From NCBI GenBank assembly GCA_019417325.1, contig DXVO01000021.1, positions 1-64,000 on the forward strand: DNA of 64,000 bases, given 5' to 3'. This DNA comes from Parabacteroides sp. GTDB lineage: Bacteria; Bacteroidota; Bacteroidia; Bacteroidales; Tannerellaceae. Under the pieces are notes generated by a model. The model saw only the letters and a program-made list of their open reading frames with translations. It did not search any database and was not told the DNA's origin. Positions 1 to 8,531 of this stretch are shown here, one piece after another. Made by a program: the position numbers and the translations under genes. Every line of letters starts with the position of its first letter. Within the stretch, counting starts at the first letter, position 1.

Positions 1-54
1 CCTGTAACCGGCTGATCCGTAGTCAGCTACTCTATTCAGTTGAGCTACGCGGCC
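1..54 (-). tRNA. tRNA-Arg (ACG), truncated by the window edge
   Basis: This is the 5' part of a second copy of the tRNA at 91-164. All 54 visible bases match that copy, including the acceptor 5' strand, D arm and anticodon arm. The T arm and 3' end lie outside the window. The 36-base spacer between the copies is AT-rich, so the two are probably one tandem transcription unit read leftward. Confidence 0.93.
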
Positions 55-90
55 AATCTAATATTTTGTTTAAACAATATCTTGAAATTG

Positions 91-164
91 TGACCGCGAC
101 AGGATTCAAACCTGTAACCGGCTGATCCGTAGTCAGCTACTCTATTCAGTTGAGCTACGCGGCC
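91..164 (-). tRNA. tRNA-Arg (ACG)
   Basis: Read on the minus strand it folds as a cloverleaf. The acceptor strand GGCCGCG pairs with CGCGGTC (one G-U), followed by discriminator A. The anticodon stem GCTGA/TCAGC encloses the loop CTACGGA, giving anticodon ACG, which reads CGU and, after deamination to inosine, other CGN codons. No CCA is encoded. Confidence 0.96.
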
Positions 165-185
165 ATTATTTCTTGATTGCGAGTG

Positions 186-216
186 CAAAGGTAGTATATT
201 TTTTAAAACATACAAG
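186..216 (-). promoter_or_regulatory. Bacteroidetes promoter for the tRNA-Arg pair
   Basis: On the minus strand CTTG (213-216), a 19-base spacer and TACCTTTG (186-193) fit the -33/-7 consensus TTTG-N19-TAnnTTTG. The tRNA 5' end is about 22 bases further on. Confidence 0.7.
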
Positions 217-239
217 CCTTTCCGTTCTCTTTTTTTAGC

Positions 240-2561
240 TTAATCTAACATTTTAGGATTAAAGATCAGATAACCAATATTTAAGCCGAAATTAAAATTT
301 TTGGATGGATAACTATATCCGTTTGCATATAAACTGATGGAAGCAAACGGAAGATGCAAAACTAATGCTGCTTCTCCCATGTATTGGAATGATTTCAGGA
401 ATTTTCCATAATAGGGGAGAGCCATATAGGAATTGTCTGTTATATATTCTTCCTTCTTTATCTCATACAGTGGAGCAAAACCATATAATCCCAGCCGTAA
501 ATGAAGCAACTTGCTGAATTTCCAAATAGGAGTTATACCTGCAGCTACATACTGATTCGCCCGGAATGCTTCATTGAATATAATTTGGCTGTGTGGCGTA
601 GGTGTAAATGCCGGAGCCTGCAGGACCGATGCCGTATAGTTATTCATCAAGTTTTTGCTGGAGATAACAAATTCCCCGGTTATACCCAGACTTAGCCGTG
701 GAGTAAATGATTTGTATTCTTCCCATACTCCTTTCATCTGTAGCCAGCTATGGGTAGTTTTCCCATACTCTTTTCCGTCAGGATTACTGGTGGGGGAAGG
801 GGAGTATTCCTCTATCCCGGTGACATACTGTGCTATAAGGAATTGTTTTTTTCCGGCAGTGGGGAATTGTTTATAATTCAGTGAATTCTGCTCTATGCTA
901 AGTGAGCCGCTGAACAAGTCGTACCAGCTATGGTCGAACGTTACATTCTGAAAAGGCAAATTAGATGTCTGCAAATAATAGTCGTTCAAACGTCCGTAAG
1001 CAAATCCGATTTCCGCTTTTGCACGATTCAGGAAAGGAAAGCCCAGTTTAAATTTTGTATATAATTCTTTTTGCTTAATAAAAGCAGGCAATACATCTTC
1101 GTAAAATAAGGATTGGCTTTCCGAGAATTTCCTGTCGGAGAATACCCCCTGCCAATTTAGATAGGTAGGTATTTTAGTTTGCAGGTAAAGACGCCCGTTT
1201 AGCATAACTCCACTAAAAGCATTACCGACCTGAAAGTCAGAATTTACATCAGCCGCAAAACATCCCAGATATTGGTAGCCTAATCCTATGAATAATTGGT
1301 TTGCCTGGTAGGAAGACACATTTCCTCCGAATGAAACCTTTATTTCTTCCCGCATCTTAACATCCAGATAGAGGTCGAATTTCTTTTCTTTCCGGTTGTA
1401 TACGGCATGAGGCATAATTTCTTTGATTTTCGAATAAGTCAGCATTTTGAAATAAGCCCGCTTAAAATCTTCCATTGTAAACTCATGGTTGATGTCGCGG
1501 TGGAGCTGCGACTCGATATATTTGCGCTGAGATTCACTAACTCCTGTTACATAGATGTTCTGGAATATCAGAGGAGGCAAACCCTTTTTATAATTTTCCC
1601 GGCGTTTGCTAACTTCACTGAGTTCAACCCGGCGGGGAATGCGCGACTTAATGGAATCCATCATAGCCATAGTCCGTTTGTATCCGATATCCATCAGTTC
1701 CCGTGCTTTCTGGAAGTCCAGTAAAGAAACATTGGAAAACTTAAACTTTATCATCATTCCTTCATCTTCAGGAACATCGTATTCAGTTTTCTGCATAATC
1801 ATTGTTTCAAGCTGGTTATACGGACTGGAAGACGGTTTTTGATTACCTCCTGCAACAGCGGAACCGAAAATAAAGTCAGGATGAAACGCTTCTTTCATCG
1901 GTCCTACCGGAAAGTTGTCGTAAATACCTCCATCAAACAGGGGTATACTGTCTTTCCATATAGGTTGAAAGAAGAAAGGGAAAGTCATGGACGCACGTAC
2001 AGCGTCGCCTAAATCTCCATTTTTGAATATGATAGCTTTTTTACTATAAATATCGGAAGCCACACTACGGAAAGGAACAAATAAATTATCGAAATTCCAT
2101 CCGGCTTTTGCTGTCGCCTGCGAATAAAGAGCCATAAATGCCTGATTCATCTGAATAGGATTAATCAGACTCTGCGGTAGGAAGTTCGCTTTCACTTGCA
2201 GAGAATCCGTCATATCTATAGAGAAGTGGCCGAACTCCGGAGTAGGGTCGGGCCTTTTAAAATAATATTTATATTCATTCTCTACAGTTCCGGTTTGCCA
2301 GTAACCGAATTCTTCCGAAAGCATCAGTTCTACCATTTCTTCGGGTGTATAACCCATGGCATATAAACTGCCTACAATGGCCCCGGCCGAGGTCCCTGTT
2401 ATATAATCGATGGGAATATTATTGTCTTCCAATGCTTTGATTACTCCGATGTGTGCAGCTCCCTTTGCTCCGCCTCCGCTTAATACCAAGCCTACTTTTT
2501 GAGCATGTATACTATGTAAACAGATAAAAAACAAGACTGTAAATACAGCTATTTTCCTCAT
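240..2561 (-). CDS. patatin-like phospholipase with POTRA-like region and outer-membrane barrel
   Basis: This is a predicted type Vd-like autotransporter esterase of 773 residues. A signal peptide (about 1-20) is followed by a patatin domain with the oxyanion motif GGGAKG (29-34), the nucleophile motif GTSAG (Ser58) and the catalytic Asp in DGG (Asp210). A POTRA-like stretch around 330-400 follows, then a long C-terminal half rich in alternating aromatic strands, as expected for a surface-antigen barrel. In this family the passenger hydrolyses lipids, exposed or released at the outer membrane; the substrate here is unknown. I chose the ATG at 2561 because an upstream in-frame ATG at 2591 lies inside the probable -7 box. 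Confidence 0.88.
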   Translation of the reverse strand: MRKIAVFTVLFFICLHSIHAQKVGLVLSGGGAKGAAHIGVIKALEDNNIPIDYITGTSAGAIVGSLYAMGYTPEEMVELMLSEEFGYWQTGTVENEYKYYFKRPDPTPEFGHFSIDMTDSLQVKANFLPQSLINPIQMNQAFMALYSQATAKAGWNFDNLFVPFRSVASDIYSKKAIIFKNGDLGDAVRASMTFPFFFQPIWKDSIPLFDGGIYDNFPVGPMKEAFHPDFIFGSAVAGGNQKPSSSPYNQLETMIMQKTEYDVPEDEGMMIKFKFSNVSLLDFQKARELMDIGYKRTMAMMDSIKSRIPRRVELSEVSKRRENYKKGLPPLIFQNIYVTGVSESQRKYIESQLHRDINHEFTMEDFKRAYFKMLTYSKIKEIMPHAVYNRKEKKFDLYLDVKMREEIKVSFGGNVSSYQANQLFIGLGYQYLGCFAADVNSDFQVGNAFSGVMLNGRLYLQTKIPTYLNWQGVFSDRKFSESQSLFYEDVLPAFIKQKELYTKFKLGFPFLNRAKAEIGFAYGRLNDYYLQTSNLPFQNVTFDHSWYDLFSGSLSIEQNSLNYKQFPTAGKKQFLIAQYVTGIEEYSPSPTSNPDGKEYGKTTHSWLQMKGVWEEYKSFTPRLSLGITGEFVISSKNLMNNYTASVLQAPAFTPTPHSQIIFNEAFRANQYVAAGITPIWKFSKLLHLRLGLYGFAPLYEIKKEEYITDNSYMALPYYGKFLKSFQYMGEAALVLHLPFASISLYANGYSYPSKNFNFGLNIGYLIFNPKMLD

Positions 2562-2588
2562 AATAATTTTGATTCTCTTATTTAAATT

Positions 2589-2596
2589 CAAAAATA
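2589..2596 (-). promoter_or_regulatory. -7 box of the patatin gene
   Basis: The minus strand reads TATTTTTG, a full match to TAnnTTTG, 27 bases before the chosen ATG. No clear -33 element was found. Confidence 0.5.
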
Positions 2597-2689
2597 AATA
2601 TATTTTTCAGTCTACATGATTTTGTGAGTGTTAAATATAGAATAAAAGCGGGATGTATTCTGTATAAAAGCCTTTACTTGCTATAGCTT

Positions 2690-2986
2690 TCATTGCTTTG
2701 AGACGTTCTGATATTGTGAATCCCAGCGTTTCAATGTAGGAAAATAGGCTTTCATATTTGCAATAGCTTCTTCTTTTGAATAGGTAAGGCCTGAATCTTT
2801 ATTAAATTCGTCTACAAACTGGGCACAGTGCTCAATCATTTGTTCCATGGTGCAATCCATTGTAAAGGCTCCGTCTTTGAAACAATAACAGCAATATTCC
2901 TCGTTCTTGCTTCCATCCTGGTTTGTACCCAACTCTTCCTGTTCTTGTAGTGGCATACCACAACTTTGACAAAACTTAGCTTCCAT
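2690..2986 (-). CDS. zinc-ribbon domain protein
   Basis: This is a 98-residue cytoplasmic protein. The N-terminal half has Cys-x-x-Cys (FCQSC near residue 5) and a second cysteine cluster (EYCCYC) about 25 residues later, the pattern of the putative zinc ribbon family (PF12674-type). The rest is helical and rich in acidic residues. It may bind zinc; no catalytic function can be assigned. The start at 2986 is preferred over an in-frame upstream start (3097), because a TAnnTTTG box lies between them and family members begin close to the first CxxC. Confidence 0.75.
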   Translation of the reverse strand: MEAKFCQSCGMPLQEQEELGTNQDGSKNEEYCCYCFKDGAFTMDCTMEQMIEHCAQFVDEFNKDSGLTYSKEEAIANMKAYFPTLKRWDSQYQNVSKQ

Positions 2987-3066
2987 AATTATTCCTGTTT
3001 TATTGATGTGTAAATCTTTGTTACAAAAGGCTCGCCATTTTTGAATAACTTCTGTTCCTTTGGCAA

Positions 3067-3074
3067 CAAATGTA
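3067..3074 (-). promoter_or_regulatory. -7 box upstream of the zinc-ribbon gene
   Basis: The minus strand reads TACATTTG, matching TAnnTTTG, about 80 bases before the ATG at 2986. Confidence 0.4.
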
Positions 3075-3136
3075 TATAATTTACAGTGATAACGCATTAT
3101 CCAACCTGGCTAATTTAAACTTCCGGGAATAAAAAA

Positions 3137-3173
3137 CAGAGCGAAATGAACCGGTAAGGCTCGTTTCGCTCTG
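3137..3173 (-). terminator. terminator of htpG
   Basis: On the minus strand CAGAGCGAAA pairs with TTTCGCTCTG around a short loop and is followed by a run of six T. It lies about 45 bases after the htpG stop. Confidence 0.8.
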
Positions 3174-3216
3174 CATATTTAAGCTATAGATACGCTTTAA
3201 TCTATCATCCAGGAGA

Positions 3217-5268
3217 TTAACCAATCATCTGTACACTGCGTTTGATGAATTGGCTCAAAGCTTCTCCTTTCAACATACCGTTAGCCAGTAAGGCAAGGTC
3301 GATAAGCTGGCTGATTACTTTGTTGCCGCTTGCATATTCTGCAAGGATCGCATCACGTTGAGCTGCCAGCTCGTCTACCTTTTTATTCGTATTGGTCATA
3401 TCTTCTTTTTCAGCAGAAGTAATTTCTTCTTCCTTCTTCTTTCCCTGGGCTTCACGCAGATCGCTCTGGCGTGTTTTCCATCCTTTCAGGTCATCCAGGA
3501 TAGGTTTAAGCTTATCTGTACAGGTCTTCTCTTCGTCGGCAAGCACTTGTTTAACCAGTTCGTGGTCTGTATTCAGTACCAGGTTGTAGTTGTCTGGCAT
3601 TTCGCCATAGAAAGACATGCCTGGTTGCATGGCAGACATTTCACGCATACGGCGCATGTATTCGCTTTGTGTTAGCATAACCGGATTAGAGCTTGCTCCG
3701 AGAGCTTCGAAAGTTACATAGAAATCAGTTTTATCTATTTTAGGCAACTGGCTCTTGAATATTTCCTGTAAAGCAGTCTTCTGATCTTCATCCAGTGTTA
3801 CCTGACCGGCATCGCTCTTACGTATCAGGTTATCGATAGTATCACTGTCTACACGAACAAAACGGGTCTTTTCAAACTTCTGTTCGAACTGGCTGATAGC
3901 ATGTACATCCAATTGCCCATCCATAATTAAGACGCTATAGGCTTTGTCTTTAGCTGCCTGAATATAACTGTACTGGTCGTTTGCGTTGGTAGTATACAAG
4001 TAAATCAGATTACCATCTTTGTCCGTCTGATTGGTTTCTGTCAGCGTTTTGTATTCTTCCAGTGTGTAGTATTTACCGTCAACATCTTTCAGCAAAGCGA
4101 ATTTGGCAGCACGGTCGTAGAATTTTTCTTCGCTCAACATACCATATTGGATGAAAAGTTTCAGGCTATCCCATTTTTCTTCGAACTGGGGACGGTCTGA
4201 TTTAAAGATTTCTTCCAGTCTGTCGGCAACCTTCTTAGTGATATGGTTGGAAATCTTTTTCACATTCTGGTCGCTTTGCAGATATGAACGGGATACGTTC
4301 AAAGGAATATCCGGAGAATCGAGTACACCATGCAACAAAGTCAGGAATTCCGGAACGATACCTTCTACAGAATCGGTAACGAATACCTGGTTGCTATACA
4401 ACTGGATTTTGTTACGATGCAAGTCCATGTTGCTCTTGATGCGCGGGAAATATAAGATACCGGTCAAATGGAACGGATAATCTACATTCAGGTGAATCCA
4501 GAACAACGGTTCTTCTGCCATTGGATACAGCTCGCGGTAGAACTTCTTATAATCTTCATCTTTCATATCGGCAGGTTTACGAACCCATGCCGGCTGTACG
4601 TCGTTGATGATATTATCTTCGTCAGTGTCTACATATTTGCCATCTTTCCATTCTTGCTTTTTCCCGAAAGCGATAGGAACAGGCAAGTAGCGGCAATATT
4701 TAGTCAGCAGCCCGTTCAGTTTGTCCTTATTCAGGAAGTCTTTGTTTTCATCATCGATGTAAAGAATGATGTCTGTTCCACGGTCTGCTTTGTCAGTTTC
4801 TTCCAAAGTGTATTCAGGAGTACCATCGCAGCTCCATTTCATAGGAACAGCTCCTTCTTTATAAGATTTGGTAATGATTTCAACCTTCTTTGATACCATG
4901 AAAGAAGAATAGAAACCAAGTCCGAAATGACCGATGATAGCTGCAGCATCGTTCTTATATTTCTGAACGAATTCTTCAGCACCGGAGAATGCGATCTGAT
5001 TGATATACTTATCAATTTCTTCGGCAGTCATACCAATACCTCGATCGGATATTTTGATTATTTTGTCATCGAAGCTGACACGAACTGTCAGATCTCCCAG
5101 CTCTCCTTTAAACTCACCGACCGATGCCAATGTTTTTAATTTCTGTGTAGCATCTACGGCGTTTGACACTAATTCACGAAGGAAAATTTCATGGTCACTG
5201 TACAAAAATTTCTTGATAATCGGGAAGATGTTCTCACTGGTAACACCAATGTTTCCTTGCTTGCTCAT
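3217..5268 (-). CDS. htpG: molecular chaperone HtpG (Hsp90 family)
   Basis: This is a 683-residue ATP-dependent cytosolic chaperone that remodels client proteins with the DnaK system. The N-terminal GHKL ATPase domain shows the helix with ELVSNAVDA (about 32-40), the DRGIGMT loop and the GHFGLGFYSSF lid motif. The middle and dimerisation domains follow, with a charged Lys/Glu-rich stretch near 610-640. It is longer than the E. coli protein (624 residues), as is usual in Bacteroidales. The ATG at 5268 (MSKQGNIG) is preferred to one two codons upstream because it matches the usual family N-terminus. Confidence 0.97.
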   Translation of the reverse strand: MSKQGNIGVTSENIFPIIKKFLYSDHEIFLRELVSNAVDATQKLKTLASVGEFKGELGDLTVRVSFDDKIIKISDRGIGMTAEEIDKYINQIAFSGAEEFVQKYKNDAAAIIGHFGLGFYSSFMVSKKVEIITKSYKEGAVPMKWSCDGTPEYTLEETDKADRGTDIILYIDDENKDFLNKDKLNGLLTKYCRYLPVPIAFGKKQEWKDGKYVDTDEDNIINDVQPAWVRKPADMKDEDYKKFYRELYPMAEEPLFWIHLNVDYPFHLTGILYFPRIKSNMDLHRNKIQLYSNQVFVTDSVEGIVPEFLTLLHGVLDSPDIPLNVSRSYLQSDQNVKKISNHITKKVADRLEEIFKSDRPQFEEKWDSLKLFIQYGMLSEEKFYDRAAKFALLKDVDGKYYTLEEYKTLTETNQTDKDGNLIYLYTTNANDQYSYIQAAKDKAYSVLIMDGQLDVHAISQFEQKFEKTRFVRVDSDTIDNLIRKSDAGQVTLDEDQKTALQEIFKSQLPKIDKTDFYVTFEALGASSNPVMLTQSEYMRRMREMSAMQPGMSFYGEMPDNYNLVLNTDHELVKQVLADEEKTCTDKLKPILDDLKGWKTRQSDLREAQGKKKEEEITSAEKEDMTNTNKKVDELAAQRDAILAEYASGNKVISQLIDLALLANGMLKGEALSQFIKRSVQMIG

Positions 5269-5643
5269 AATCAAATATTTATATTTTTATAGTTAATCGA
5301 TAAAATCTATTTCCGTTTGTAATCATAACAGGCTATGCAAAATAAGTGCCATATTGGAATCGGGTAATTAAATAACCTTGTTTTTATGACAATATTACAG
5401 AGTGGAGACACATTGTCATTTTTTCGTCAGAAGGTTAAAAAACTCTTTTACCAAGCGGATTTTATCGATTGTTCATCGGGGTTGAATGTTTTTTTATTTA
5501 GATTTACGTCCTTGTAAAGTGTGTGTGACAGAAGAGTGTTTTTAGATATATTCTCAATTGTATCATGTAGTTTCCTCGCTTTTCTTTTATTTAATGTATA
5601 ATCTGCTTTCTGAAGGAAACGGTTAGCAAAAGTATTGTCCGGA

Positions 5644-6042
5644 ATGAGAACATTGGGTAAGATTTTATTGATGATTGTGGTGGGACTGAGTTTTATGACA
5701 TGTAGCAAAAAGCAGAATGACAATGCAAAGATTGCAGGAATCTGGCATGTGGAAGGGGCAGTTTATAAGGAAAAACAGGTTGCGGACTTTAATAAGTCGC
5801 CTTATTTTATAGCAACGGAAACTCATTTCTTTTTCGGAGAGGCGGAAACAGCCCAGTCCGGTTTAAATTATTGTTCTTATACCTATAATGGGAAAGATAT
5901 GATTATGTATGCTAAAAATGAAGAGGGAGGGAAGGCATGGATTATTTATGTCTTGCAACAGAATACGGAGAAGCTGGTATTTGAATATGACAGGGATGGA
6001 GACGGGGAGATGATTGTAATTTCCTTAATCCGGGCTAAATGA
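5644..6042 (+). CDS. small lipoprotein of unknown function
   Basis: This is a 132-residue protein with a lipoprotein signal peptide: a hydrophobic stretch at 6-19 ends in LSFMTC, giving a lipidated Cys20 followed by SKK. The mature part begins with an AGIWHVEG-type segment and alternating beta strands, which recalls small lipocalin-like lipoproteins of Bacteroidales, but I cannot name the family. It would sit in the periplasmic or outer-membrane leaflet. A TTG three codons upstream is in frame, but the ATG at 5644 gives a normal lipoprotein signal. Confidence 0.75.
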   Translation: MRTLGKILLMIVVGLSFMTCSKKQNDNAKIAGIWHVEGAVYKEKQVADFNKSPYFIATETHFFFGEAETAQSGLNYCSYTYNGKDMIMYAKNEEGGKAWIIYVLQQNTEKLVFEYDRDGDGEMIVISLIRAK

Positions 6043-6088
6043 AAAAGGAGATAGTAGCTTCGAATATGAAGGTAGCTAGGTATAGATT

Positions 6089-6150
6089 CAAAACATATAT
6101 GCTTTGAGTTTAAAACATATATGTTTTGAATGCGAAACACCTATGTTTTA
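6089..6150. repeat. three-unit AAAACATATATGTTTT-type palindromic repeat, site 1
   Basis: There are three near-palindromic 17-18-bp units at 6089-6106, 6112-6128 and 6133-6149, spaced about 22 bp apart. The core is CAAAACATATATGTTTTG; unit 3 has CACCTATG in its centre. The cluster lies between the lipoprotein gene and the rpsP terminator. The same family recurs near 22.7, 44.6 and 63.6 kb. Confidence 0.85.
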
Positions 6151-6157
6151 AAATAAA

Positions 6158-6185
6158 AAGGCCGCCCCTGAAAAGAGACGGCCTT
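6158..6185 (-). terminator. terminator of rpsP
   Basis: On the minus strand AAGGCCG pairs with CGGCCTT around a 14-base loop and runs into TTTTTATTTT. It starts 20 bases after the rpsP stop. Confidence 0.8.
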
Positions 6186-6205
6186 CTATTTTGGCATTGC
6201 GAGAA

Positions 6206-6748
6206 TTATTCAGCGCTTTCAGTTGCCGGAGCTGCTTCTTCTGTAGGAGCTGCTTCTTCAGCCTGCTTAGCAGCTTCAGCGGCTGCCAATTCTGCTTTCT
6301 TTTTAGCTACGATTTCTGCTTTTGCCTTATTTGCTTCTTTTTCAGCTTCTAAAAGAGCTTTGGCAGCAGCTTTTGCAGCTTCACTGTCTTTTTCTTTTAC
6401 AGCCTGTAAAGAGGCTTGTTTTCCTTTCAACCAAGCTTCGAATTTAGCTTCTGCTGTAGCTTCGTCGAAAGCACCTTTCTTAACACCTTCCAATAAGTGT
6501 TTTTTCATGCAAACACCTTCACGGGAAAGGATATTACGAGTAGTGTCTGTAGGTTGTGCACCTACCTGTAACCAATACAAAGCTCTTTCGAAGTTCAAAT
6601 CTACTGTAGCAGGATTAGTGTTCGGATTATAAGAACCTATCCTTTCAATAAACTTTCCATCACGTGGAGCCCTGCTGTCTGCGACTACAATCTGGTAAAA
6701 AGCATAGCTTTTACGACCGTGTCTTTGCAATCTAATTTTTGTTGCCAT
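6206..6748 (-). CDS. rpsP: 30S ribosomal protein S16 with extended C-terminus
   Basis: This 180-residue protein belongs to the body of the small ribosomal subunit and is needed for 30S assembly. The first 80 or so residues are the S16 fold (start MATKIRLQRHGRK, then FYQIVVADSRAPRDG and the IGSYNP motif). The remaining 90 or so form a helical, low-complexity Ala/Lys/Glu tail, which bacterial S16 outside Bacteroidetes usually lacks. It has its own strong promoter and terminator, so it is a single-gene unit rather than part of the rpsP-rimM-trmD-rplS operon known from Proteobacteria. Confidence 0.97.
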   Translation of the reverse strand: MATKIRLQRHGRKSYAFYQIVVADSRAPRDGKFIERIGSYNPNTNPATVDLNFERALYWLQVGAQPTDTTRNILSREGVCMKKHLLEGVKKGAFDEATAEAKFEAWLKGKQASLQAVKEKDSEAAKAAAKALLEAEKEANKAKAEIVAKKKAELAAAEAAKQAEEAAPTEEAAPATESAE

Positions 6749-6787
6749 GTTTGAATAATTAATTTAAGCTGTTTGTATTAGCGGGTG

Positions 6788-6818
6788 CAAAGATAGGCCT
6801 TTTTGTATATAAAACAAA
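6788..6818 (-). promoter_or_regulatory. consensus promoter of rpsP
   Basis: The minus strand has TTTG (6815-6818), exactly 19 bases, then TATCTTTG (6788-6795). This is one of the best matches in the window to the Bacteroidetes -33/-7 consensus. Confidence 0.8.
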
Positions 6819-6856
6819 TATTTTCCCGACTGAATTTTCAGTCAAGGAAATTTCCC

Positions 6857-6864
6857 TACCTTTG
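6857..6864 (+). promoter_or_regulatory. -7 box of the ABC-F gene
   Basis: TACCTTTG matches TAnnTTTG. Its last base is the first base of a spurious in-frame GTG start, which is why the ATG at 6894 was chosen for the gene. Confidence 0.6.
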
Positions 6865-6893
6865 TGCCTTCAATTAATAAAGTTATAATACAT

Positions 6894-8531
6894 ATGATTT
6901 CAGTAGACGGATTAACTGTTGAATTTGGCGGAGCTGCTCTTTTCTCGGATATATCATTCGTTATTAATGAAAAAGACCGGATTGCCCTGATGGGGAAAAA
7001 TGGAGCCGGTAAATCTACATTATTAAAGATATTGGCAGGAGTACGCGAACCGACACGTGGTAAAGTGTCTGCACCGAAAGATACGGTTATAGCCTATCTG
7101 CCCCAGCATTTAATGACAGAAGATGGCAGGACTGTTTTTGAGGAAACAGCTCAGGCATTCGCCCATCTGCATGAGATGGAGGCGGAGATTGCCGCCATCA
7201 ACAAAGAGTTGGAAACCCGTACGGATTATGACTCTGATAGTTACTATGAATTGATAGAACGTGTCTCTACATTGAGCGAAAAATTCTACTCGATAGAGGA
7301 AATCAATTATGATGCGGATATAGAGAAAACTTTACTGGGTTTAGGATTTACGCGTGAAGACTTTACACGCCAGACCAGCGAGTTCAGTGGAGGATGGCGT
7401 ATGCGTATCGAGTTAGCCAAGCTGTTGCTTAAGAAACCGGATGTATTGCTGCTTGACGAGCCGACTAACCATTTGGATATCGAGTCTATCCAGTGGCTGG
7501 AAGATTTTCTGATCGATAACGGACAGGCGGTGATCGTAATAAGCCACGACCGTGCTTTCGTAGACCATATTACTACCCGTACTATAGAAGTAACTATGGG
7601 ACGTATTTATGATTATAAGGTAAATTACAGTTCTTACCTTCAACTTCGTAAGGAACGCCGCGAACAACAACAAAAAGCTTTTGACGAACAGCAGAAATTT
7701 ATAGCTGAGACAAAAGAGTTTATAGAACGTTTCAAAGGAACCTATTCAAAGACTCTGCAAGTACAGAGTCGTGTGAAAATGCTTGAGAAGCTGGAAATAC
7801 TGGAGGTGGATGAAGAAGATACTTCTGCTTTGCGTTTGAAATTTCCGCCGGCTCCACGTTCCGGCTCTTATCCCGTTATGCTTGAAAATGTAGGGAAGAC
7901 TTATGGAGACCATGTTGTTTTCAAAAATGCGAACCTGACTATAGAACGTGGAGATAAGATAGCTTTTGTAGGGAAGAATGGTGAAGGTAAATCTACATTA
8001 GTAAAATGTATTATGAAAGAGATTGAGCATGAAGGAACGCTTACACTCGGTCATAATGTGATGATTGGTTATTTTGCTCAGAACCAAGCGTCCTTGCTGG
8101 ATGAAAACCTGACTGTTTTCCAGACTATCGATGATGTGGCAAAAGGGGATATCCGTAATAAAATAAAGGACCTGCTTGGTGCTTTCATGTTTGGTGGTGA
8201 AAACTCGACAAAGAAGGTGAAAGTCCTTTCTGGTGGCGAGCGTACTCGTCTGGCTATGATTAAGCTGTTGCTGGAACCGGTTAACCTGCTGATTCTCGAC
8301 GAGCCTACCAATCATTTGGATATGAAAACCAAGGATATTCTGAAGCAAGCGTTGATTGATTTCGACGGAACGCTGATTGTTGTATCTCACGACCGCGACT
8401 TCTTGGATGGACTTGTATCCAAAGTATATGAGTTCGGTCACAAGAAAGTAACCGAACACTTGGAGGGTATCTACGAATTCATGCAGCGTAAAAAGATGGA
8501 GAATCTGAACGAACTGGAAAGAAAGAATTAA
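6894..8531 (+). CDS. ABC-F family ATPase
   Basis: This is a 545-residue soluble protein with two tandem ATP-binding cassettes and no membrane domain. Walker A motifs are GKNGAGKST (34-42) and GKNGEGKST in the second half. Signature motifs are SGGWRMRIEL and LSGGERTRL, and both halves end in LLLDEPTNHLD/LILDEPTNHLD. The charged linker with KERREQQQKAF lies between the cassettes. ABC-F proteins bind the ribosomal E site and resolve stalled translation, and some give antibiotic resistance. Nothing here shows a resistance role, so a housekeeping Uup/EttA-like role is more likely. The stop overlaps the convergent DUF3943 gene by four bases. Confidence 0.93.
   Translation: MISVDGLTVEFGGAALFSDISFVINEKDRIALMGKNGAGKSTLLKILAGVREPTRGKVSAPKDTVIAYLPQHLMTEDGRTVFEETAQAFAHLHEMEAEIAAINKELETRTDYDSDSYYELIERVSTLSEKFYSIEEINYDADIEKTLLGLGFTREDFTRQTSEFSGGWRMRIELAKLLLKKPDVLLLDEPTNHLDIESIQWLEDFLIDNGQAVIVISHDRAFVDHITTRTIEVTMGRIYDYKVNYSSYLQLRKERREQQQKAFDEQQKFIAETKEFIERFKGTYSKTLQVQSRVKMLEKLEILEVDEEDTSALRLKFPPAPRSGSYPVMLENVGKTYGDHVVFKNANLTIERGDKIAFVGKNGEGKSTLVKCIMKEIEHEGTLTLGHNVMIGYFAQNQASLLDENLTVFQTIDDVAKGDIRNKIKDLLGAFMFGGENSTKKVKVLSGGERTRLAMIKLLLEPVNLLILDEPTNHLDMKTKDILKQALIDFDGTLIVVSHDRDFLDGLVSKVYEFGHKKVTEHLEGIYEFMQRKKMENLNELERKN

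Noticed and set aside
5448..5723. Minus-strand ORF opposite the small lipoprotein gene
   Set aside because: It overlaps the signal peptide region of a convincing lipoprotein on the plus strand and shows no protein-like features.
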